Positions 50,631 to 62,284 of a DNA stretch of 64,000 bases are shown piece after piece; positions within the stretch are counted from its first letter, which is position 1, and the number at the start of each line of letters is the position of its first letter. The position numbers and the translations under genes were made by a program. The stretch is from assembly GCF_036323735.1 (NCBI RefSeq), contig NC_086029.1, positions 9,037,816 to 9,101,815 on the forward strand, written 5' to 3'. The stretch comes from Rattus norvegicus (lineage: Eukaryota > Chordata > Mammalia > Rodentia > Muridae). The notes under the pieces were generated by a model. That model saw nothing but the letters and a program-made list of their open reading frames with translations, had not been told where the DNA came from and ran no database searches.

Positions 50631-53600
50631 TCAATGTAGAGCAACGTTTTAACGAACTGAAACACTGTTTCTTTGTGAATTCCGTTAGTTCCCAGTAGCA
50701 GGCTCTTGTAATATGTGTACTTTTAAAGATTTATCAAAATTTCATTCGCCGAATCTGAGTAACATGGTGAATTCGGTTAGTTCCCATAAGGCCGCAGTAA
50801 TAATAAATGGACCGTTCGGGATATAGAAAAATTTTCACGAATGGAATCAAAATTTCTAGGCGAATTCAGTGAGTTCCCAATGGGACATGCTTGTATGAGT
50901 TTGCTCTTCAATATAGAGCAACATTTCTAGGAAGGGAATCTAAGTATCATGGGAATTCAATAGTTTCCCAATAGGATTCGCATGTAATAAGCTTGTTTTT
51001 AAAGATAGAGCAACGTTTTAACGAACTGAAACACTGTTTCTTTGTGAATTCAGTTAGTTCCCAGTAGCTTGCTCTTGAAACATGTGTACTTTTAAAGATT
51101 TATCAAAATTTGGTGAGCCGAATCTGAGTAACATGGTGAATTCGGATAGTTCCCAATAGGCCGCCGTAGTAATAAGTGGACTGTTCGGGGTATAGAAAAA
51201 TTTTCACGAATGGAATCAAAATTTCTAGGCGAATTCAATGAGTTCCCAATGGGACATGCTTTTATGAGTTTGCTCTTCAATATAGAGCAACATTTCTAGG
51301 AAGGGAATCTAAGTATCATGGGAATTGAATAGGTTCCCAATAGGATTCTCATGTAATAAGCTCGTTATTCACGATAGAGCAACGTTTTAACGAACTGAAA
51401 CACTGTTTCTTTGTGAATAAAGTTAGTTCCCAGTAGCCTGCTCTTGTACTATGTGTACTTTTAAAGATTTATCAAAATTTGGTGAGCCGAATCTGAGTAA
51501 CATGGTGAATTCGGTTAGTTCCCAATGGGCCGCAGTAGTAATAAGGGGACTGTTCGGGATATGGAAAAATTTTCATGAATGGAATCAAAATTTCTAGGCG
51601 AATTCAGTGATTTCCCAATGGGACATGCTTGTATGAGTTTGGTCTTCAATATATAGCACCATTTTAAGGAACGGAATCTAAGTATCATGTTGAATTCAGT
51701 AGGTTCCCAATAGGATTCGCATGTAATAAGCATGTTATTCAAGATACAGCAACTTTTTAACGAAATGAAATACTGTTTCTTTGTGAATTCTGTTAGTTCC
51801 CAGTAGCAGGCTCTTGTAATATGTGTACTTTTAAAGATTTATCAAAATTTGGTGAGCCGAATCTGAGTACCATGGTGAAATCGGCTAGTTCCCAATAGGC
51901 CGCCGTAGTAATAAGTGGACTGTTCGGGATATAGAAAAGTTTTCACGAATGGAATCAAAATTTCTAGGCGAATTCAGTTAATTTCCAATTTTGACATGCT
52001 TGTATGAGTTTGCTTTTCATTATAGAGCAACATTTTAAGGAACGGATTCTAAGTATCATGGTGAATTCAGTAGGTTCCCAATAGGATTCCCATGTAATAA
52101 GCTTGTTATTCAAGATAGAGCAACGTTTTAACGAACTGAAACACTGTTTCTTTGTGAATTCAGTTAGTTCCCAGTAGCCTGCTCTTGTAATGTGTGTACT
52201 TTTAAAGATTTATCAAAATTTGGTGAGCCGAATCTGAGTAACATGGTGAATTCGGATAGTTCCCAATAGGCCGCCGTAGTAATAAGTGGACTGTTCGGGG
52301 TATAGAAAAATTTCCACGAATGGAATCAAAATTTCTAGGCCAATTCAGTGAGTTCCCAATGGGACAAGCTTGTATGAGTTTGCTCCTCAATATAGAGCAA
52401 CATTTCTAGGAAGGGAATCTAAGTATCATGGGAATTCAATAGGTTCCCAATAGGATTCGCATGTAATAAGCTTGTTATTCAAGATAGAGCAAGGTTTTAA
52501 CGAACTGAAACACTGTTTCTGTGTGAATTCAGTTAGTTCCCAGTAGCAGGCTCTTGTAATATGTGTACTTTTAAAGATTTATCAAAATTTGGTGAGCCGA
52601 ATCTGAGTAACATGGTGAATTCGGTTAGTTCCCAATGGGCCGCAGTAGTAATAAGGGGACTGTTCGGGATATAGAAAAATTTTCATGAATGAAATCAAAA
52701 TTTCTAGGCGAATTCAGTGATTTCCCAATGGGACATGCTTGTATGAGTTTGCTCTTCAATATATAGCACCATTTTAAGGAACGGAATCTAATTATCATGG
52801 TGAATTCAGTAGGTTCCCAATAGGATTCACATGTAATAAGCATGTTATTCAAGATAAAGCAACTTTTTAACGAAATGAAATACTGTTTCTTTGTCAATTC
52901 TGTTAGTTCCCAGTAGCAGGCTCTTGTAATATGTGTACTTTTAAAGATTTATCAAAATTTGGTGAGCCGAATCTCAGTAACATGGTGAATTTGGTTAGTT
53001 CCCAATAGTCCGCAGTAGTAATAAGTGGACTGTTCGGGATATAGAAAAATTTTCAGAAACGGAATCACAATTTCTAGGCGAATTCAGTGAGTTCCCCATG
53101 GGACATGCTTGTATGAGTTTGATTTTCAATATAGAGCAACATTTTAAGGAACGGAATCTAAGTATCATGGTGATTTCAGTAGGTTCCAAATAGGATTCGC
53201 ATGTAATAAGCTTGTTATTCAAGATAGAGCAACGTTTTAACGAACTGAAACACTGTTTCTTTGTGAATTCAGTTAGTTCCCAGTAGCCTGCTCTTGTAAT
53301 ATGTGTACTTTTAAAGATTTATCAAAATTTGGTGATCCGAATCTGAGTAACATGGTGAATTCTGTTAGTTCCCAATGGGCGGCAGAATTAATAAGTGAAT
53401 GTTCAGGATATAGAAAAATTTTACGAATGGAATCAAAATTTCTAGGCGAATTCAGTGAGTTCCCAATGGGAAATGCTTGTATGAGTTTGCTCTCAATATA
53501 GAGCAAAATTTTAGGGTACGGAATCTAAGTATCATGGTGAATTCTGTAGGTTGCCAATAGGATTCGCATGTAATAAGCTTGTTATTCAAGATAGAGCAAC

Positions 53601-55702
53601 GTTTTAACGAACTGAAACACTGTTCCTTTGTGAATTCAGTTAGTTCCCAGTAGCCTGTTCTTGTAATATGTGTACTTTTAAAGATTTATCAAAATTTGGT
53701 GAGCCGAATCTGAGTACCATGGTGAAATCGGCTAGTTCCCAATAGGCCGCAGTAGTAATGAGTGGACTGTTCGGGATATAGAAAAATTTTCACGAATGGA
53801 ATCAAAATTTCTAGACGATTTCAGTGAGTTCCCAATGGGACATGCTAGTATGAGTTTGCTTTTCACTATAGAGCAACATTTTAAGGAACGGAATCTAAGT
53901 ATAATGGTGAATTCAGTAGGTTCCCAATAGGATTCGCATGTAATAAGCTTGTCATTCAAGATAGAGCAACGTTTTAACGAACTGAAACACTGTTTCTTTG
54001 TGAATTCAGGTAGTTCCCAGTAGCCTGTTCTTGTAATGTGTGTACTTTTAAAGTTTTATCAAAATTTGGTGAGCCGAATCTGAGTAACATGGTGAATTCG
54101 GTTAGTTCCCAATGGGTGGCAGAATTAATAAGTGAAATGTTCAGGATATAGAAAAAATTTCACGAATGGAATCAAAATTTCTAGGCGAATACATTGAGTT
54201 CCCAATGAGAAATGCTTGTATGAGTTTGCTCTTCAATATAGAGCAAAATTTTAGGGTACGGAATCTAAGTATCATGGTGAATTCTGTAGGTTCCCAGTAG
54301 GATTCGCACGTAATAAGCTTGTTATTCAAGATAGAGCAACGTTTTTACGAACTGAAACACTGTGTCTTTGTGAATTCAGTTAGTTCCCAGTAGCCTGCTC
54401 TTGTAATATGTGTACTTTTAAAGATTTATCAAAATTTGGTGAGCCGAATCTGAGTAACATGGAGAATTCGGTGAGTTCCCATTAGGCCGCAATAGTAATA
54501 AATGGACTGTTCGGGATATAGAAAAATTTTCACGAATGGAATCACAATTACTAGGCGATTTCAGTGAGTTCCCAATGGGACATGCTTGAATGAGTTTGCT
54601 CTTCAATATAGAGCAACATTTCTTGGAAGGGAATCTAAGTATCATGGTGATTTCAGTAGGTTCCCAATAGGATTCGCATGTAATAAGCTTGTTATTCAAG
54701 ATAGCGCAACGTTTGAACGAACTGAAACACTGTTTCTTTGTGAATTCAGTTAGTTCCCAGTAGCCTGCTCTTGTAATATGTGTACTTTTAAAGATTTATC
54801 AAAATTTGGTGATCCGAATCTGAGTAACATTGTGAATTCTGTTAGTTACCAATGGGCGGCAGAATTAATAAGTGAATATTCAGGATATAGAAAAATTTTA
54901 CGAATGGAATCAAAATTTCTAGGCGAATTCAGTGAGTTCCCAATGGAAATGCTTGTATGAGTTTGCTCTTCAATATAGAGCAAAATTTTAGGGTACGGAA
55001 TCTAAGTATCATGGTGAATTGTGTAGGTTGCCAATAGGATTCGCATGTAATAAGCTTGTTATTCAAGATAGAGCAACGTTTTAACGAACTGAAACACTGT
55101 TTCTTTGTGAATTCAGTTAGTTCCCAGTAGCCTGCTCTTGTAATATGTGTACTTTTAAAGATTTATCAAAATTTGGTGAGCCGAATCTGAGTAACATGGT
55201 GAAATCGGCTAGTTCCCAATAGGCCGCCGTAGTAATAAGTGGACTGTTCGGGATATAGAAAAATTTTCACGAATGGAATCAAAATTTCTAGGCGAATTCA
55301 GTTAATTTCCAATTTTGACATGCTTGTATGAGTTTGCTTTTCATTATAGAGCAACATTTTAAGGAACGGAATCTAAGTATCATGGTGAATTCAGTAGGTT
55401 CCCAATAGGATTCGCATGTAATAAGCATGTTATTCAAGATAAAGCAACTTTTTAACGAAATGAAATACTGTTTCTTTGTGAATTCTGTTAGTTCCCAGTA
55501 GCAGGCTCTTGTAATATGTGTACTTTTAAAGATTTATCAAAATTTGGTGAGCCGAATCTGAGTAACATGGTGAATTCGGTTAGTTCCCAATAGGCTGCAG
55601 TAGTAATAAGTGGACTGTTCGGGATATAGAAAAATTTTCACGAATGGAATCAAAATTTCTAGGCAAATTCAGTGAGTTCCCAATGGGACATGCTTGTATG
55701 AG

Positions 55703-55710
55703 TTTTTTTT
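55703..55710 (+). repeat. T8 tract, partner of 28,749
   Basis: Eight T at +26,954 bp; length is conserved between the long-block copies. Confidence 0.85.
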
Positions 55711-56599
55711 CAATATAGAGCAACGTTTTAAGGAACGGAATCTAAGTATACTGGTGAATTCAGTAGATTCCCAATAGGATTCGCATGTAATAAGCTTGTT
55801 ATTCAAGATAGAGCAATATTTTAACGAACTGAAACACCTTTTCTTTGTGAATTCATGTAGTTCCCAGTAGCCTGCTCTTGTAATATGTGTACTTTTAAAG
55901 ATTTATCAAATTTTGGTGAGCCGATTCTGAGTTACATGGTGAATTTGGTTAGTTCCCAATAGTCCGCAGTAGTAATAAGTGGACTGTTCGGGATATAGAA
56001 AAATTTTCAGAAACGGAATCACAATTTCTAGGCGAATTCAGTGAGTTCCCCATGGGACATGCTTGTATGAGTTTGATTTTCAATATAGAGCAACATTTTA
56101 AGGAACGGAATCTAAGTATCATGGTGATTTCAGTAGGTTCCAAATAGGATTCGCATGTAATAAGCTTGTTATTCAAGATAGAGCAACGTTTTAACGAACT
56201 GAAACACTGTTTCTTTGTGAATTCAGTTAGTTCCCAGTAGCCTGCTCTTGTAATATGTGTACTTTTAAAAATTTATCAAAATTTGGTGAGCCGAATCTGA
56301 GTAACATGGTGAATTCTGTTAGTTCCCAATGGGCGGCAGAATTAATAAGTGAATGTTCAGGATATATAAAAATTTTACGAATGGAATCAAAATTTCTAGG
56401 CGAATTCAGTGAGTTCCCAATGGGAAATGCTTGTATGAGTTTGCTCTTCAATATAGAGCAAAATTTTAGGGTACGGAATCTAAGTATCATGGTGAATTCT
56501 GTAGGTTGCCAAAAGGATTCGCATGTAATAAGCTTGTTATTCAAGATAGAGCAACGTTTTAACGAACTGAAACACTGTTCCTTTGTGAATTCAGTTAGT

Positions 56600-58400
56600 T
56601 CCCAGTAGCCTGTTCTTGTAATATGTGTACTTTTAAAGATTTATCAAAATTTGGTGAGCCGAATCTGAGTACCATGGTGAAATCGGCTAGTTCCCAATAG
56701 GCCGCAGTAGTAATAAATGGACTGTTCGGGATATAGAAAAATTTTCACGAATGGAATCAAAATTTCTAGACGATTTCAGTGAGTTCCCAATGGGACATGC
56801 TAGTATGAGTTTGCTTTTCACTATAGAGCAACATTTTAAGGAACGGAATCTAAGTATAATGGTGAATTCAGTAGGTTCCCAATAGGATTCGCATGTAATA
56901 AGCTTGTTATTCAAGATAGAGCAACGTTTTAACGAACTGAAACACTGTTTCTTTGTGAATTCAGGTAGTTCCCAGTAGCCTGCTCTTGTAATATGTGTAC
57001 TTTTAAAGATTTATCAAAATTTGGTGAGCCGAATCTGAGTAACATGGTGAATTCGGTTAGTTCCCAATGGGTGGCAGAATTAATAAGTGAACTGTTCAGG
57101 ATATAGAAAAATTTTCACGAATGGAATCAAAATTTCTAGGCGAATACATTGAGTTCCCAAGGGAAATGCTTGCATGAGTTTGCTCTTCAATATAGAGCAA
57201 AATTTTAGGGTACGGAATCTAAGTATCATGGTGAATTCTGTAGGTTCCCAGTAGGATTCGCACGTAATAAGCTTGTTATTCAAGATAGAGCAACGTTTTA
57301 ACGAACTGAAACACTGTGTCTTTGTGAATTCAGTTAGTTCCCAGTAGCCTGCTCTTGTAATATCTGTACTTTTAAAGATTTATCAAAATTTGGTGAGCCG
57401 AATCTGAGTAACATGGAGAATTCGGTGAGTTCCCATTAGGCCGCAGTAGTAATAAAAGGACTGTTCGGGTTATAGAAAAATTTTCACGAATGGAATCAAA
57501 ATTACTAGGCGATTTCAGTGAGTTCCCAATGGGACATGCTTGTATAAGTTTGCTCTTCAATATAGAGCAACATTTCTAGGAAGGGAATCTAAGTATCATG
57601 GTGATTTCAGTAGGTTCCCAATAGGATTCGCATGTAATAAGCTTGTTATTCAAGATAGCTCAACGTTTGAACGAACTGAAACACTGTTTCTTTGTGAATT
57701 CAGTTAGTTCCCAGTAGCCTGCTCTTGTAATATGTGTACTTTTAAAGATTTATCAAAATTTGGTGATCCGAATCTGAGTAACATGGTGAATTCTGTTAGT
57801 TACCAATGGGCGGCAGAATTAATAAGAGAATGTTCAGGATATAGAAAAATTTTACGAATGGAATCAAAATTTCTAGGCGAATTCAGTGAGTTCCCAATGG
57901 AAATGCTTGTATGAGTTTGCTCTTCAATATAGAGCAAAATTTTAGGGTACGGAATCTAAGTATCATGGTGAATTCTGTAGGTTGCCAATAGGATTCGCAT
58001 GTAATAAGCTTGTTATTCAAGATAGAGCAACGTTTTAACGAACTGAAACACTGTTTCTTTGTGAATTCAGTTAGTTCCCAGTAGCCTGCTCTTGTAATAT
58101 GTGTAATTTTAAAGATTTATCAAAATTTGGTGAGCCGAATCTGAGTAACATGGTGAAATCGGCTAGTTCCCAATAGGCTGCCGTAGTAATAAGTGGACTG
58201 TTCGGGATATAGAAAATTTTCACGAATGGAATCAAAATTTCTAGGCGAATTCAGTTAATTTCCAATTTTGACATGCTTGTATGAGTTTGCTTTTCATTAT
58301 AGAGCAACATTTTAAGGAACGGAATCTAAGTATCATGGTGAATTCAGTAGGTTCCCAATAGGATTCGCATGTAATAAGCTTGTTATTCAAGATAGAGCAA
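56600..58400 (+). repeat. Exchanged tract within long block copy 2
   Basis: Diagnostic bases switch partner here. TAATAAATGG at 56,712, ATTACTAGGCG with GTATAAGTTTG near 57,505-57,550, AATAAGAGAATG near 57,821 and AGAAAATTTTC near 58,212 match the 33.4-35.2 kb set and not the positions 26.95 kb upstream. Both flanks follow the 26.95 kb partner. Length is about 1.8 kb, 4-5 monomers. Confidence 0.65.
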
Positions 58401-59393
58401 CGTTTTAACAAACTGAAACACTGTTTCTTTGTGAATTCAGTTAGTTTCCAGTAGCCTGCTCTTGTAATGTGTGTACTTTTAAAGATTTATCTAAATATGG
58501 TGAGCCGAATCTGAGTAACATGGTGAATTCGGTTAGTTCCCATTCGGCCGCAGTAGTAATAAATGGACTGTTCGGGATATAAAAAAAATTTTCAAGAATG
58601 GAATCACAATTTCTAGGCGAATTCAGTGAGTTCCCAATGGGACATGCTTGTATGAGTTTGCTTTTCAATATAGAGCAATATATTAGGAAGGGTATCTAAG
58701 TATCATGGGAATTCAGTGGGTTCCCAATAGGATTCGCATGTAATATCTTGATATTCAAGATAGAGAAACGTTTTAACGAACTGAAACACTGTTTCTGTGT
58801 GAATTCAGTTAGTTCCCAGTAGCAGGCTCTTGAAATATGTGTACTTTTAAAGATTTATCAAAATTTGGTGAGCCGAATCTGAGTAACATGGTGAAATCGG
58901 TTAGTTCCCAATGGGCCGCAGTAGTAATAAGGGGACTGTTCGGGATATAGAAAAATTTTCATGAATGAAATCAAAATTTCTAGGCGAATTCAGTGATTTC
59001 CCAATGGGACATGCTTGTATGAGTTTGCTCTTCAATATATAGCACCATTTTAAGGAACGGAATCTAATTATCATGGTGAATTCAGTAGGTTCCCAATAGG
59101 ATTCGCATGTAATAAGCATGTTATTCAAGATAAAGCAACTTTTTAACGAAATGAAATACTGTTACTTTGTGAATTCTGTTAGTTCCCAGTAGCAGGCTCT
59201 TGTAATATGTGTACTTTTAAAGATTTATCAAAATTTGGTGAGCCGAATCTGAGTAACATGGTGAATTCGGTTAGTTCCCAATAGGCTGCAGTAGTAATAA
59301 GTGGACTGTTCGGGATATAGAAAATTTTTCACGAATGGAATCAAAATTTCTAGGCGAATTCAGTGAGTTCCCAATGGGACATGCTTGTATGAG

Positions 59394-59402
59394 TTTTTTT
59401 TT
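59394..59402 (+). repeat. T9 tract, partner of 32,441
   Basis: Nine T at +26,953 bp; length is conserved. Confidence 0.85.
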
Positions 59403-62284
59403 CAATATAGAGCAACGTTTTAAGGAACGGAATCTAAGTATCATGGTGAATTCAGTAGATTCCCAATAGGATTCGCATGTAATAAGCTTGTTATTCAAGA
59501 TAGAGCAATATTTTAACGAACTGAAACACCTTTTCTTTGTGAATTCATGTAATTCCCAGTAGCCTGCTCTTGTAATATGTGTACTTTTAAAGATTTATCA
59601 AATTTTGGTGAGCCGAATCTGAGTTACATGGTGAATTTGGTTAGTTCCCAATAGGCCGCAAGAGTAATAAGTGGACTGTTCGCGATATAGAAAAATTTTC
59701 AGAAACGGAATCACAATTTCTAGGCGAATTCAGTGAGTTCCACATGGGACATGCTTGTATGAGTTTGATTTTCAATATAGAGCAACATTTTAAGGAACGG
59801 AATCTAAGTATCATGGTGATTTCAGTAGGTTCCAAATAGGATTCGCATGTAATAAGCTTGTTATTCAAGATAGAGCAACGTTTTAACGAACTGAAACACT
59901 GTTTCTTTGTGAAATCAGTTAGTTCCCAGTAGCCTGCTCTTGTAATATGTGTACTTTTAAAGATTTATCAAAATTTGGTGAGCCGAATCTGAGTAACATG
60001 GTGAATTCTGTTAGTTCCCAATGGGCGGCAGAATTAATAAGTGAATGTTCAGGATATATAAAAATTTTACGAATGGAATCAAAATTTCTAGGCGAATTCA
60101 GTGAGTTCCCAATGGGAAATGCTTGTATGAGTTTGCTCTTCAATATAGAGCAAAATTTTAGGTTACGGAATGTAAGTATCATGGTGAATTCTGTAGGTTG
60201 CCAATAGGATTCGCATGTAATAAGCTTGTTATTCAAGATAGAGCAACGTTTTAACGAACTGAAACACTGTTCCTTTGTGAATTCAGTTAGTTCCCAGTAG
60301 CCTGTTCTTGTAATATGTGTACTTTTAAAGATTTATCAAAATTTGGTGAGCCGAATCTGAGTACCATGGTGAAATCGGCTAGTTCCCAATAGGCCGCAGT
60401 AGTAATAAATGGACTGTTCGGGATATAGAAAAATTTTCACGAATGGAATCAAAATTTCTAGACGATTTCAGTGAGTTCCCAATGGGACATGCTAGTATGA
60501 GTTTGCTTTTCACTATAGAGCAACATTTTAAGGAACGGAATCTAAGTATAATGGTGAATTCAGTAGGTTCCCAATAGGATTCGCATGTAATAATCTTGTC
60601 ATTCAAGATAGAGCAACGTTTTAACGAACTGAAACACTGTTTCTTTGTGAATTAAGGTAGTTCCCAGTAGCCTGCTCTTGTAATATGTGTACTTTTAAAG
60701 ATTTATCTAAATTTGGTGAGCCGAATCTGAGTAACATGGTGAATTCGGTTAGTTCCCAATGGGTGGCAGAATTAATAAGTGAACTGTTCAGGATATAGAA
60801 AAATTTTCACGAATGGAATCAAAATTTCTAGGCGAATACATTGAGTTCCCAAGGGAAATGCTTGTATGAGTTTGCTCTTAAATATAGAGCAAAATTTTAG
60901 GGTACGGAATCTAAGTATCATGGTGAATTCTGTAGGTTCCCAGTAGGATTCGCACGTAATAAGCTTGTTATTCAAGATAGAGCAACGTTTTAACGAACTG
61001 AAACACTGTGTCTTTGTGAATTCAGTTAGTTCCCAGTAGCCTGCTCTTGTAATATGTGTACTTTTAAAGATTTATCAAAATTTGGTGAGCCGAATCTGAG
61101 TAACATGGAGAATTCGGTGAGTTCCCATTAGGCCGCAGTAGTAATAAAAGGAATGTTCGGGATATAGAAAAATTTTCACGAATGGAATCAAAATTACTAG
61201 GCGATTTCAGGGAGTTCCCAATGGGACATGCTTGTATAAGTTTGCTCTTCAATATAGAGCAACATTTCTAGGAAGGGAATCTAAGTATCATGGTGATTTC
61301 AGTAGGTTCCCAATAGGATTCGCATGTAATAAGCTTGTTATTCAAGATAGCGCAACTTTTGAACGAACTGAAACACTGTTTCTTTGTGAATTCAGTTAGT
61401 TCCCAGTAGCCTGCTCTTGTAATATGTGTACTTTTAAAGATTTATCAAAATTTGGTGATCCGAATCTGAGTAACATGGTGAATTCTGTTAGTTACCAATG
61501 GGCGGCAGAATTAATAAGAGAATGTTCAGGATATAGAAAAATTTTACGAGTGGAATCAAAATTTCTAGGCGAATTCAGTGAGTTCCCAATGGAAATGCTT
61601 GTATGAGTTTGCTCTTCAATATAGAGCAAAATTTTAGGGTACGGAATCTAAGTATCATGGTGAATTCTGTAGGTTGCCAATAGGATTCGCATGTAATAAG
61701 CTTGTTATTCAAGATAGAGCAACGTTTTAACGAACTGAAACACTGTTTCTTTGTGAATTCAGTTAGTTCCCAGTAGCCTGCTCTTGTAATATGTGTAATT
61801 TTAAAGATTTATCAAAATTTGGTGAGCCGAATCTGAGTAACATGGTGAAATCGGCTAGTTCCCAATAGGCTGCCGTAGTAATAAGTGGACTGTTCGGGAT
61901 ATAGAAAATTTTCACGAATGGAATCAAAATTTCTAGGCGAATTCAGTTAATTTCCAATTTTGACATGCTTGTATGAGTTTGCTTTTCATTATAGAGCAAC
62001 ATTTTAAGGAACGGAATCTAAGTATCATGGTGAATTCAGTAGGTTCCCAATAGGATTCGCATGTAATAAGCTTGTTATTCAAGATAGAGCAACGTTTTAA
62101 CGAACTGAAACACTGTTTCTTTGTGAATTCAGTTAGTTCCCAGTAGCCTGCTCTTGTAATGTGTGTACTTTTAAAGATTTATCAAAATTTGGTGAGCCGA
62201 ATCTGAGTAACATGGTGAATTCGGTAAGTTCCCATTCGGCCGCAGTAGTAATAAATGGACTGTTCGGGATATAAAAAAAATTTT

